This document shows, piece by piece, positions 52,544 through 61,524 of a DNA stretch of 64,000 nucleotides (positions within the stretch are counted from its first letter, which is position 1; each line of letters begins with the position of its first letter). The translations under genes and the position numbers were made by a program. The notes beneath the pieces were generated by a model, which saw only the letters and a list, made by a program, of their open reading frames with translations, had not been told where the DNA came from and ran no database searches. This DNA comes from Pseudomonadota bacterium. Its GTDB lineage: Bacteria > Bdellovibrionota > FAC87 > UBA2466. The DNA lies in assembly GCA_009927165.1 (NCBI GenBank), contig RFNO01000106.1, forward strand, positions 67,409 to 131,408, given 5' to 3'.

Positions 52544-53711
52544 GTTATCCTAGCATTGGGGGTGGTTGTTGCCCCCGTTTCACTTAGCAAAAGCCCACAA
52601 AGAGAAGTAGCAGCTTTTTATTCACAAGCGGAATGGCTCAAGCGATGCTCTATCGAAGTCAATGGCTGTATTGCCGGTAAGAAAGCTTCCGACGTCTTAG
52701 TTTGGAGAAATGGAAATCAATACGTCAGCTCAAGTTGGGCTTATGGATTAAATTTAACGGCAGTGGCAGTCGCCAAGGGCTCCCCCCGCGGAGTAGCGGT
52801 TACTCCGAGACACCTCCTCTATACTAAGCATTTTGGGTGGCATGCATTGTCTGGCCAAACGGTTCAATTTCTCACGATGGATAACCAATTGATTTCCCGA
52901 GTGGTCGACCAAGTAAAGTACTTGGGATCAGGAAATAACAGTAACTTCGAAATTGACGTAGCAGTAGTGAGATTAAATGAGGATCTTCCTACGAGCATTA
53001 CACCAATGAAGTTAATTGCTCCCCTGGGATTAAAAGATGTAGTCCAATACACTTATCCTGTTTTGAGAATTGATCAAGAAAACAAAGCCCTCCTACTAGT
53101 GGGTTAGAACATGCATACCGGGTACTTTTCAAATACTCGGTTTGTTTTTTTTCAGCCACGAGACGATTTTTATTTTACCCCTACTGTTCGAGCCTATGCT
53201 GCGTTTTATGAACCAATGGTCATTGGTGATTCCACTTCCTCATCTATTCTTTTGTACAAAGATCAGTATGGTGTTACTCCGTTTCTGGTGAGTCAGGTAA
53301 CTTTTGGAGGTCCTGGCAGTGGCGCCAATCTTTCAGCACTTGCCGGAGACATACAAGCTGTTATTGATAGCTTTGGAGATACCAGTACTCGGTATCGATT
53401 AAGTTTTGGTCCCTATGAGTTTACGGGAACCAATCCAGTGCCTCCATCACCTACTTGCAGTTTGGATGTTGTTTACAGAGAGACAGGCGCTAGCACAGGG
53501 ACTTGTAGTTTTAATTTGAGAATTAGCAACAATAATACTTTGGTTTCTACGCCCAAAACTACTCCCCAAGATCCCAGATGGACGATCGCTAGAGACAATA
53601 AATCAGCCACTGGAGCTCTTGCTTGCAATGGAACCCCTTTACTCCAGAAGTTTTACCGTCACAGTCAAAGGTGCTAGTGGGCACGGGACCTGTTCAGCGA
53701 ATGTAAGATAG
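52538..53711 (+). pseudogene. Trypsin-like serine protease, broken by an amber codon and a 3' frameshift
   Basis: Two open segments lie in one frame, 52538-53107 and 53111-53677, split by a single TAG at 53105-53107. Read across it, the product has a hydrophobic start, His in VTPRHLLYTKHF, Asp in IDVAVVRLNEDLP and, after the stop, Ser in MVIGDSTSSSILLYK with TFGGPGSGANLSALAGDI. This is the order and spacing of a chymotrypsin-fold protease. Near 53640 the frame shifts by one. The other frame continues SFTVTVKGASGHGTCSANVR to a TAG at 53709-53711, resembling the earlier TGASTGTCSFNLRIS, so a C-terminal Cys-containing repeat was lost. The start lies in the repeat, at a TTG. Suppression of the stop or assembly error are the alternatives. 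Confidence 0.72.
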
Positions 53712-53732
53712 TCTAAGGGCGAGTACTGATTA

Positions 53733-54704
53733 CTATCTTTTCTCAACTAAATTCAATTTCCAGTCATTGCCCCAACGAGTACAAAAACCGGCCAGGATTT
53801 TGTCTCCCAGCTGGTTTTTATAAAAACCCACGAGAGAGTCTTTTTGTGAAGCACATTCACTGTAGCTTGGGAAAGTTTCCACTGCTTGTTTGAGAGCATG
53901 CCACTGAGTTACATCAACAACGGCCACCAAATTAGCTCCTCTTGCATATGGATTTGCTACACAAAGCCCAACAGTTTTAATTTCAGGGACTGAAGCATTT
54001 ATTTGCTGAAGGTCCTCCAGAGCGACAGCACAATCGCTGACTGAGTTTACTTCAGCCAGGGACAGCGCTTGCAGTTGTTCTCCGTATCGGCCCCAGTAGT
54101 GCACAGTTAATCTTAAAGCTCCGTGCTCATCCTCTTGGAGAAAAACAAAACGAACTTGAGCTTGAGAACTGGTGAGCACATTTTTCACTTGCTGAACTAA
54201 TACTGCCGTTTGTTCTTGGGTGGGTCGTCCGGGAAATCGAGTGCTAGCCCATTGGGGAAGAAGGGTGGGAGTACCAAAACCTTCCAATACCAAAGCCCAT
54301 TTTTGGAGGCCGTAGTAAGTTTCATCCCAGCGACAAAATGCTACGAGTGGTTCTTTTCCGACAGTTTCTTTAAAAAATGCAGATTCTCCTGGAAGCTCTG
54401 CTTCGCACTTGCGTCTCGAGGAGAATTCGTGGCCCCGTCCTGGGAAACCGATTTCTGCTGATGTTCTCACTGGTGAAAGTGCTTCGGTGGCTTCGTAGCG
54501 AATCGCAATATCCGCGCCTTTGGTGGAAAGTTTTTCGCATCGGCCAGTGGCGGTCAATCCAGTGAGATCCGTGAAACGAGAAGCAAGTCGAGCAGCTTCT
54601 TCATGGCAGTTTCGTTCAAGAACTGGAATCTCTCTCACTAAATAAACGTAAGGCTTGGCCCACGCCAAAGAGCTTCCCAATAAGAGTGCAAGTGATAATC
54701 GCAT
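53733..54704 (-). CDS. Exported cysteine-containing protein of unknown function
   Basis: 323 residues from ATG 54704, preceded by TGAGGTG; an upstream ATG at 54749 gives a poorer N-terminus. The signal peptide MRLSLALLLGSSLAWAKPY is followed by a mature part with about ten cysteines spaced through it (ERNCHEEA, GRCEK, RRKCEAE, FCRWDETYYG, SDCA, GLCVANPYA, SECAS, GFCTRWGND). The two halves share a C...FCRWxxxYYG / C...FCTRWGNDW pattern, suggesting an internal duplication stabilised by disulfides. The family is not recognised. Confidence 0.72.
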   Translation of the reverse strand: MRLSLALLLGSSLAWAKPYVYLVREIPVLERNCHEEAARLASRFTDLTGLTATGRCEKLSTKGADIAIRYEATEALSPVRTSAEIGFPGRGHEFSSRRKCEAELPGESAFFKETVGKEPLVAFCRWDETYYGLQKWALVLEGFGTPTLLPQWASTRFPGRPTQEQTAVLVQQVKNVLTSSQAQVRFVFLQEDEHGALRLTVHYWGRYGEQLQALSLAEVNSVSDCAVALEDLQQINASVPEIKTVGLCVANPYARGANLVAVVDVTQWHALKQAVETFPSYSECASQKDSLVGFYKNQLGDKILAGFCTRWGNDWKLNLVEKR

Positions 54705-54788
54705 GTACGACACCTCAGTTAATGCAGCGCAATAATAGCTGTTTTTCAAAGGAAAGGCAATGCTAAAAAAAACAATAATAACAAGTAA

Positions 54789-56201
54789 TTAACCTGATAC
54801 AAAAGGGGCTAATGGCCCTGTCCTTTTAATGAAGGGTTTGATTTGCGACCAGGAATAGAAAAACTTCTCTTGGGGCGCAGCTGCTCTGCTCGCATGAGGA
54901 AAGGCATAACGAAACTCAAAAAATATCCCCTGCTCGTTGATATAAAAGTAATCAAGGTCTTTACGCTGAAACCTAGCTGTGTATTCAGGGAAATCTTTTC
55001 CTTCCCCATCATGCTCCGCTATTTTCTCATTGATGGTCCTTATTTGATCTTTGTGAAGAAATGACAATAGCCCCTGTAAGTTATCAAAAGCATCTGCGCC
55101 TCCTAACTTCTTACCCGTCTCCAGCGAAATAACAGCCCGATAAAAGTGGTCGTCTGGATAGGCATAGTTGGTAGATTCGTGCCACTGAACACACAGAACT
55201 TTTTGTGAATTTAGCAGGACCGAGTAGGCAGCATAGAATCGATTGAATGCTTCATCTTCCATTTTTGTTTTCAAAGTGATCTTCTGTTTCGAGCTTGAAT
55301 CCGAAGCAGCATTGGAAGACATTTGTTCCCAAGCAATTAAGTCAGATACTCGTTTCACTAAGTCAGGGTTTGAGCCGGTTACTTGGGGGATAAAAATTCG
55401 GTACGGCCGGTCCGATAAATTGCGCTCTTGAGTAGCCTGATATTTGAGCTCCTGAGGGACGATCTGAATTTCATCACCTTGGCTGGAGTCGCGTCCTTCC
55501 AATTGATTATTCCAGTATTGAACGGAATCAGAAACATCGAAGATGTTAGGGGGAATCGTGATATTTTGAGGAGATATCAGTAACCCTTGTTCAGTGGCAC
55601 ATACCAATGATTTTTCGAGCCAATCAAGGAGGCCGCGGTCAATCTCATCATTTTTTTGTACGAGGGGAGCATTTTTTCCTAAAAAGTTTCTCATTTTCTT
55701 ACTCAGCTCAGTGCCCCATTGAAACTTAAATAGTTTATTTATCTCAAAAACGTCACCAGAGAGTAAATTTACTCCTATGCATTTCTCCGTCACTATTTGG
55801 CTCTTTCCCGAAATTTTTACCGTCACTCTGAGTCCTAAGGGTCTCACTATCGGTCGGTAAGGTTCCTGGGACTTGTAATACCAATCTCTTGTTTTAACTA
55901 TTTCATTCGAAAATTCATATTTCAGCTGAGAGCCTCTGGGAGGGCAGTGCTTACGGTCCAGCCGTTTCCCTACCGTGATTTCCTCTCGAAGGATATCGTT
56001 GGCCACAGTAGCAGCGGCTTGGTTCGGACGACCTTCGATTTCAATCCATTTTCGTCGAGCAATGCAATTATTTCCAACACTTTGAGTCTCGGAGAATTCG
56101 TAAAGATCTCCTCCGCCGTCAATTCGGGAAAGGAGTGTTTTTTCAGTTCCCCAGCCTAAAAGTGAACTTCCTAGAACCATCAAGACAAAAAATAAATTCA
56201 T
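54789..56201 (-). CDS. Exported protein with two DUF4163/DUF3298-like modules
   Basis: 470 residues. A signal peptide-like start MNLFFVLMVLGSSLLGWGTE. The C-terminal part has the RsiV-like pattern AVISLETGKKLGGADAFDN (usually '...tGk.l.L.DlF') and then YFYINEQGIFFEFRYAFPHA with IKPFIKR. The first half contains a parallel GVNLLSGDVFEINKLFKF, so two copies of the module seem present. Such domains occur in anti-sigma factors and in peptidoglycan- or lysozyme-binding proteins, but here there is no sigma factor nearby. A -10-like TATAAT (reverse strand, 56208-56213) lies so close to ATG 56201 that the message would be nearly leaderless. Confidence 0.68.
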   Translation of the reverse strand: MNLFFVLMVLGSSLLGWGTEKTLLSRIDGGGDLYEFSETQSVGNNCIARRKWIEIEGRPNQAAATVANDILREEITVGKRLDRKHCPPRGSQLKYEFSNEIVKTRDWYYKSQEPYRPIVRPLGLRVTVKISGKSQIVTEKCIGVNLLSGDVFEINKLFKFQWGTELSKKMRNFLGKNAPLVQKNDEIDRGLLDWLEKSLVCATEQGLLISPQNITIPPNIFDVSDSVQYWNNQLEGRDSSQGDEIQIVPQELKYQATQERNLSDRPYRIFIPQVTGSNPDLVKRVSDLIAWEQMSSNAASDSSSKQKITLKTKMEDEAFNRFYAAYSVLLNSQKVLCVQWHESTNYAYPDDHFYRAVISLETGKKLGGADAFDNLQGLLSFLHKDQIRTINEKIAEHDGEGKDFPEYTARFQRKDLDYFYINEQGIFFEFRYAFPHASRAAAPQEKFFYSWSQIKPFIKRTGPLAPFVSG

Positions 56202-56213
56202 CGAAAAATTATA

Positions 56214-56240
56214 CCAAAAAGTACGGCTTTACTTTGGGTA
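56214..56240. repeat. Second copy of the tRNA-adjacent palindromic repeat
   Basis: These 27 bases match 52517-52543 at 23 positions in the same orientation, beginning CCAAAAAGTACGGC and ending in ACTTTGGGTA. The palindrome arms are weaker here (CCAAA...TTTGG). It lies in the 63-base gap between two divergent genes, so it could act on either as a control site. Confidence 0.6.
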
Positions 56241-56264
56241 AAATCTAGTCGAACTATTACCCCT

Positions 56265-57396
56265 ATGATGTTTCGTAACCTCGGCATTCTTTTCTTGATT
56301 TACAACCTTACAGCGATAGCCACTGAATCGCTTCTAGTTCACAGCGAGCGGCCGTTACAGGCGGAGTCTTTGCCTGAAGCGCTGGAGCCTTTCGAGACGC
56401 CTATTTCTGGTTTATTTATTCGAAACCATCACGATGTTCCGGTTGTTGATTTTGATCAACATAAAATTGTGGTTCGCGGTCTTGTCGAAAACCCTATTGA
56501 AATTTCTGTTCATGAGCTAAGAAAGCTTCCACAAAAACAACTCTATGCAGTTGTTGAATGTTCTGGAAACAGGAGAGGATTTCAAAACCCAACAGCTGGG
56601 GGGATCCAATGGTCCGAAGGGGCTGTTGGAAATGTGTTGTGGGAAGGAGTGAGTCTTGCGGCGATTCTAGAAAAGGCTAAGCCCAAAAAGGAAGCTCGGT
56701 TCATCACTGTACGCGGAGCAGATAGGGCCGCTCTCCCCAGTACACCAGATTACATTCGTAGTATCCCACTGAATAAAGCGATGGAATCTGATTCTCTGAT
56801 TGCTCTCAAAATGAATCGAGAATATGCAACCGCTGGTTCATCCTTGGAATCCCGCTGGTTATTTGAGAAATGCTGTGAGCGGCATTAACTTCTGGGTCTT
56901 GGATTCCCAAGAATACTCAGGTTACGAAGTTTACAAAAATCAGTGTCTGATTTGTCACTCCGAAGGCATTATTTCAAGTCAGAAATTTGATAAAAAAGGT
57001 TGGCTTAAACTGATCAGTAAAATGAAAAAGTTTGGGGCGGATATTGCCCCGGATGAGGAAGAAGGCCTGACCCGGTTTCTGATGGGGCTGAGAAAAAGGA
57101 AACCAATTGAGGAGAAAAAAAGTTCCTACTCGGTTCAACGAGACAAATTTGAATTAGTGAAAACTGGTGCGGCAGTATCTCCAGAACCTCAGCAGCTCTA
57201 TGAAAGTACGTGTGCTCAATGCCATGGAAACGATGGTGAAGGAAAAATTGGCCCGCGTCTAAAAGGGCGGCTTGTTCCTAAAGCTGACTTTGTGGCGGCA
57301 GTGACTCGAGGAAAAAATCGGATGCCTGCCTTTGGTGACAGCCTCACTCAAACGCAAGTCTTAGGGCTGTGGCAGCACCTCCAAAAAACACAATAA
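56265..57396 (+). pseudogene. Sulfite oxidase-like molybdoenzyme fused to cytochrome c, with internal deletion and frame change
   Basis: Segment 1 (56265-56888) has a signal peptide and the first part of a sulfite-oxidase molybdopterin domain, including the Mo-binding cysteine in VVECSGNRRGFQ and the typical IRSIPLNKAMESDSLIALKMN. Directly after that, where more than 100 further residues should follow, it runs out of frame. Segment 2 (56824-57396, another frame) begins NMQPLVHPWNPAGYLRNAV, which resembles the extreme C-terminus of the sulfite-oxidase dimerisation domain (known pattern NVQP...WN.RG...NA). It continues without a stop into two CxxCH haem sites (CLICH, CAQCH). Segment 2 has no export signal of its own. 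The deletion reading explains both ends; two functional overlapping genes are less likely. Confidence 0.7.
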
Positions 57397-57414
57397 AAAC
57401 AATTGTTTGAGATT

Positions 57415-58611
57415 CTAGAAATACCATCGCAAAGCTGCGTAAGAAATATCAGGCTGTCCCAGGGACATTACTGGAGTAAGCCTAAACTGACCTCCAAACT
57501 CTGAGGTTCCCGAGCCAACATTTAAAAACTGTCCAGCTAAGAGATCCCAACTGTTTGAAATACTGTAATTTAAAAAAAAGTGAAAGAGAGCAGAGGGATC
57601 TTTCAAATTCACAATCGAAACCAGATTAGCTTTGAGGAGGGGATGGATCTCCCAAGTCGTTACATTGCCAGCGTACCAAGTACCTTGAAAAGGAGCCGAG
57701 CGATGAAACAAACCTGTGAGGGGATTTTGTGTAACTTCGCCAAAGCTATTGTAGAACACTTCCCATTTACTGCTCCAGGCAGGAGAAAAAACATAATCAA
57801 AACCCAGTAAACCTTGTCCATAGTGTTTTTGATTGGAAAAATACGAAACCAGTTCCACGCGTAAAAGTCCTTGTCCCACGTTGAAAGCACTCTCGCCCCC
57901 AAAAAAAGTTTTGTTGTCTGAACGTCCACCGGTTAGTGCTATATCAATCCCGGAAATGGTTTTCTTCATACGAAAGTGAAAGTTGTCTGTTTGTTGTCCC
58001 GGACTTTTAGGCAAGTAACGAGCTTCCACTTGGAAGGGACCTGACCAAATAAACGTCGCTGCATCTTCTGTTTTCGGAAATTCAGGATCGATAAAAATCA
58101 AAGGGTAACGCTGAATTTGAGAAACAGCATTGAAGATTTGCCCAACCCCCATAGGGACAACTTGTTTCCCAAATGTCGTTTTAAAATCGCCAAACTCTAG
58201 CTGCATAAAAGCTCGGTCGAAGCGATTGAGTGCATCAGCGTTAGTTGAGTCAAAGAGAGTCCATTGAGGTCTCCAAGCGGACTGCGGAGAAAAATCTGGA
58301 ACAGGAATTAATGAGGGATTATTGCGCCGGTAATGAAAAAAGGTTTCATTGGCAATTTCTAAGCGCGCCCATCGGTAGGTCAAAGACCCCTGTAATCTGA
58401 GCCTTTCTTCATTAAAGGGTTCTTCATTATTTGCGTAAATTCGGGTTTGCCTGAGTTTCTGAAAAACAATAAATGACTTAAGAGAGCCCCCAGTTTCCCA
58501 ACTCCATTCGTTAGCTGTGGTAATAGGAGAGAGTGGAGCGCAAAGACTGAGGAGGAGTCCTAAAGCCCAGCCCTTTAATAAAGGGTTGTTGTTTGTTGCT
58601 TGGGTCTTCAT
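57415..58611 (-). CDS. Outer-membrane beta-barrel protein of the export operon
   Basis: 398 residues from ATG 58611, with GGAAAGG just upstream; an ATG four codons earlier contains that site. Signal peptide around KGWALGLLLSLCAPLSPITTA. The remainder is regular amphipathic strands with aromatic residues (RLQGSLTYRWARLEIANETF, RLTPVMSLGQPDISY), ending ALRWYF with a terminal Phe, which is the barrel insertion signal. The first 100 bases overlap the ATPase gene, so it is the last gene of a four-gene operon. It is a plausible outer-membrane exit or acceptor for whatever the ABC unit moves. Confidence 0.75.
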   Translation of the reverse strand: MKTQATNNNPLLKGWALGLLLSLCAPLSPITTANEWSWETGGSLKSFIVFQKLRQTRIYANNEEPFNEERLRLQGSLTYRWARLEIANETFFHYRRNNPSLIPVPDFSPQSAWRPQWTLFDSTNADALNRFDRAFMQLEFGDFKTTFGKQVVPMGVGQIFNAVSQIQRYPLIFIDPEFPKTEDAATFIWSGPFQVEARYLPKSPGQQTDNFHFRMKKTISGIDIALTGGRSDNKTFFGGESAFNVGQGLLRVELVSYFSNQKHYGQGLLGFDYVFSPAWSSKWEVFYNSFGEVTQNPLTGLFHRSAPFQGTWYAGNVTTWEIHPLLKANLVSIVNLKDPSALFHFFLNYSISNSWDLLAGQFLNVGSGTSEFGGQFRLTPVMSLGQPDISYAALRWYF

Positions 58612-59263
58612 GAACCTTTCCATCAGCCACCTGAATAATCCTTTCCGCTGTCTCCAGCACCAACGGGTCGTGGGAAGAAAATAGAAAAGTAATATTTTTA
58701 TTGGTGTTGAGGTCTTTAAAAACTTCCAAGAGCATTTTTGCCGTCTTGGAATCTAAATTCGCTGTGGGTTCGTCAGCAAAAACAATTTTGGGTGTCGTAA
58801 CAATGGCCCGAGCAATAGCAACTCGTTGTTGTTGGCCACCTGAAAGCTCCGAAGGCAGACGCTTTCCTAAGGTTCCGCAGCCGGCTTCCTCTAGCGCTTT
58901 CTCAGCTAGTTTTCGTCTTTCTTTGGGGGGAACTCCTTTAAGTGCTAAGGGATATTCCACATTTTCTAAAGCCGTTAGGACGGGAAAAAGATTATAACTT
59001 TGAAAAACAAACCCCACTTGATTGCAGCGTAAATGGCTGAGTCCGATCTTATCTAAAGCACGCAAGTCCTGTCCCAAAAGGGTTACAGTTCCCGATGTGG
59101 GAAAATCAAGGCCAGCAGCCAAGTTTAAAATAGTGCTTTTCCCGGAACCGGAAGGACCTGCCAATGCAGTAAATTCACCCTCCTCAATCTCAAAGGAAAC
59201 CTGCCGAATGGCAGTTTCGAGTTCAGAGTACTGCTTGGAAACTTGATCGAAAGATAGAATCAT
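58511..59263 (-). CDS. ABC transporter ATPase, LolD/MacB type
   Basis: 250 residues. Walker A GPSGSGKSTILNLAAGLD, Q-loop region VGFVFQSYNLFPVLTALENV, signature LSGGQQQRVAIARAIV, Walker B KIVFADEPTANLDSKTA and the H-loop SSHDPLV are all intact. The VFQSYNLFPVLTALENV wording belongs to the LolD/MacB/FtsE group, which drives lipoprotein release or extracytoplasmic mechanotransmission rather than substrate import. Its ATG overlaps the permease stop (ATGA). The last 30 residues extend beyond the normal domain, over the start of the barrel gene. Confidence 0.95.
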   Translation of the reverse strand: MILSFDQVSKQYSELETAIRQVSFEIEEGEFTALAGPSGSGKSTILNLAAGLDFPTSGTVTLLGQDLRALDKIGLSHLRCNQVGFVFQSYNLFPVLTALENVEYPLALKGVPPKERRKLAEKALEEAGCGTLGKRLPSELSGGQQQRVAIARAIVTTPKIVFADEPTANLDSKTAKMLLEVFKDLNTNKNITFLFSSHDPLVLETAERIIQVADGKVHEDPSNKQQPFIKGLGFRTPPQSLRSTLSYYHS

Positions 59264-60507
59264 AGAGCCCTCAATGCGTTTACTGGGTTAAGCCGAGAGA
59301 CGTGCTTGATCGGAATAAATGAAACCACGAGCGACAGAACAAGAACGATAAGAGAAACCAGTAAGCTATTGTTCCATCGAATTTCAGGGTAACTAATGGT
59401 TTGAATGATGGTTCCCTGAACTACGAGTTTTTGAGAAGATAGCCAAGCTAAATCAAATCCGTAATGGTGGAAAAACTCAGTCACCAAAAACCCTAATACA
59501 TTGCCTAATGCAACCCCAACGAGGCTCAGGAGCACGGTCTCCATTACCACCATTTTGACGACTTCTTTTTTTGTAGTCCCAATAGCAAGCATGACTCCAA
59601 ACTCTCGAGTACGTTCCAGGATGCTCATCAGAATTGAGTTTGCAATTCCCAAAGCGGCGACAAAAATAATGATAAACATCAAAAGCCGATTGGCACTTTG
59701 GTTCAGTTCAATCATGGCCATGAGCGGTTTCTGAACTTCCTTCCAATTTAAAATTTGAAAAGGCAAGTTGGGACCCGAACCGAACTTAGAAACAAAGCTC
59801 TGCTGAACGCTCTCAAGGCCCTCCTCGTTTTTGAGGACAACAGCCAATTGATGAGAGGCCTGGCTTCCCAAGCTCAGAAGCTGCCGAGCATCGTTGATAT
59901 GAACAAAAGCCATGTTCTTATCAAAGTCAGAATGAGTTTCGAAAATTCCAGAGACATAAAAGAGTTCGTTTCCAATAGAGCCGTCCACTCCCTGAGTGAG
60001 AGCTACCACTTTGCTACCAAGACTTGCTTGAAGGAGATTGGCTAGCTCAGAGCCTAAGACAATGGGTTTTTCGGTGTCATCATTGAAATAGGTTCCCTGG
60101 ATGAGGTTTCCTGAAAAACGCGTTACGTCTTTTTCTCGCTCTGGCTCAATACCAGCAAAAACAATATTGGCGGAACCCTGAGCAGTGGATACGAGTCCTT
60201 GAACCATCACACGGTGACTGAAAGCTTTTACTTCCTCACGAGAACTCAGCCAGGTATCAACTTCAGAGGGGTCTTTCATGAAGAGCTGAGTCGCCATGCG
60301 TTTATGGTAGTCGGGCGCTGTTACCAAGAGATGTCCACTTTGATAGCGGATCACGTTCTGAATGACTTGATCATGAAAGCCATCGTAATAATTATAAAGG
60401 GCCACGAGAGCCATTACTCCAAAGCCAATCGCGTTGATGGTTAAAAGTGTGCGTCGGCGATTGCGCCAAATATTTTTCCAGGACAACTTAAGGAAGTAGC
60501 GATCCAT
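59260..60507 (-). CDS. FtsX/LolC-type ABC permease
   Basis: 415 residues with the type VII layout: an N-terminal membrane helix after LSWKNIWRNRRRTLLTINAIG, a periplasmic domain of about 230 residues (MacB_PCD-like) and three C-terminal membrane helices. The cytoplasmic coupling sequence is ILERTREFGVMLAIGTTKKE. There is only one permease gene, so a homodimer with the adjacent ATPase is expected, unlike LolC plus LolE. It starts 17 bases after the LolA-like gene, with GAGGGGGG before ATG 60507. Confidence 0.9.
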   Translation of the reverse strand: MDRYFLKLSWKNIWRNRRRTLLTINAIGFGVMALVALYNYYDGFHDQVIQNVIRYQSGHLLVTAPDYHKRMATQLFMKDPSEVDTWLSSREEVKAFSHRVMVQGLVSTAQGSANIVFAGIEPEREKDVTRFSGNLIQGTYFNDDTEKPIVLGSELANLLQASLGSKVVALTQGVDGSIGNELFYVSGIFETHSDFDKNMAFVHINDARQLLSLGSQASHQLAVVLKNEEGLESVQQSFVSKFGSGPNLPFQILNWKEVQKPLMAMIELNQSANRLLMFIIIFVAALGIANSILMSILERTREFGVMLAIGTTKKEVVKMVVMETVLLSLVGVALGNVLGFLVTEFFHHYGFDLAWLSSQKLVVQGTIIQTISYPEIRWNNSLLVSLIVLVLSLVVSFIPIKHVSRLNPVNALRAL

Positions 60508-60523
60508 AAGACCCCCCTCTCAA

Positions 60524-61336
60524 TTAATTGATTTTATCGGAGTACCAGCCGTTGCTGACTACTTTACCTTTTTGAGAAATGTCTTTGATGCGATCTTTGG
60601 CAAAAGTGCTGTCAGGGATGTCTCTGTCGAAGATGATCTTGTCATAAGTAACTGTAGTGGACTCTTGTGAATTGTCCGCTTTTTCAATGCGTAAGTTTGT
60701 TGGAATCACTCGATCATCCATCTGCTTAAACTGAGAAAAACTGATTGTTCGCACTAATTTGCCTTTATCATCGTAAAACTCCTGGCGCACCGGCAAATGA
60801 TCCTCCGTTCGTGCCCAGTGCAGGACTTTTCCCCAAACTACGGGAGCTTGAGGCAAAGGAAGGCACTCAATCAGTACGGACTTTTCCCCTCGGACTGATT
60901 CCGTTTTCAACATTTTATGAGAGTAATCTCGAGAGAGAGAGCTGGCTTTCATCAAATCATCATTGGTGAAATCGCTTCCCATCCAGGACTGAAGCATTAA
61001 AGATGAGGGAACCCTTACTACTTGATCAGTTTTAGGAAGGTAATTCCACATGTTCTGATCGACCCGCAACGACACTACGCCTTCTTCTTTAGCAGGTTTG
61101 AGAATCTCAACGACCGCTTTTTCTGGGCCTAAAGCCCAAGAGCGCAAAACAAGTTCTCTTTCATAAGAAGGACGCTTAATTACCATTCGCATCGTGGATT
61201 GAGAGCTCGAGCCACGCATTTGCTTTTCTCCCAGGCTTACCACTTCTTTAGCAGAAAGTGCTGCTTGGCTTGGAAACGCAAAGCAACTCAAGATAAAAGA
61301 AGTCCCAACAACTAAAAACGAAAGTAACTTGTTCAT
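60524..61336 (-). CDS. Outer-membrane lipoprotein-sorting (LolA-like, COG2834) protein
   Basis: 270 residues from ATG 61336; AAAGGAAAATCC just before it decides against the ATG five codons earlier. Signal peptide MNKLLSFLVVGTSFILSCFAF. The mature part follows the COG2834 pattern: RGSSSQSTMRMVIKRPSYER, VVSLRVDQNMWNYLPKTDQV with RVPSSLMLQSWMGSDFTNDD, and late FSQFKQMDDRVIPTNLRIEK. Such proteins are periplasmic lipid- or lipoprotein-carrier relatives of LolA. It heads the operon with an FtsX-type permease, ATPase and barrel. A weak promoter (TTCTCA-N17-TATACC, reverse strand) lies about 20-50 bases upstream. Confidence 0.88.
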   Translation of the reverse strand: MNKLLSFLVVGTSFILSCFAFPSQAALSAKEVVSLGEKQMRGSSSQSTMRMVIKRPSYERELVLRSWALGPEKAVVEILKPAKEEGVVSLRVDQNMWNYLPKTDQVVRVPSSLMLQSWMGSDFTNDDLMKASSLSRDYSHKMLKTESVRGEKSVLIECLPLPQAPVVWGKVLHWARTEDHLPVRQEFYDDKGKLVRTISFSQFKQMDDRVIPTNLRIEKADNSQESTTVTYDKIIFDRDIPDSTFAKDRIKDISQKGKVVSNGWYSDKIN

Positions 61337-61524
61337 GGATTTTCCTTTCACGTAGGTATAGTCCCGATCGAAAAAAGTGAGAACCCTTAATTTCCTAGGG
61401 AAGAGATGACGCTGGAAGAAATTTTGTCACAAATATTAGGAAGGTCTAAAAAAGTGAATATAATTGGGAGTTATTGCGCTATGCCAGAAAGGAAAATTCT
61501 CTTAACAAATGATCAAGTTTTATC

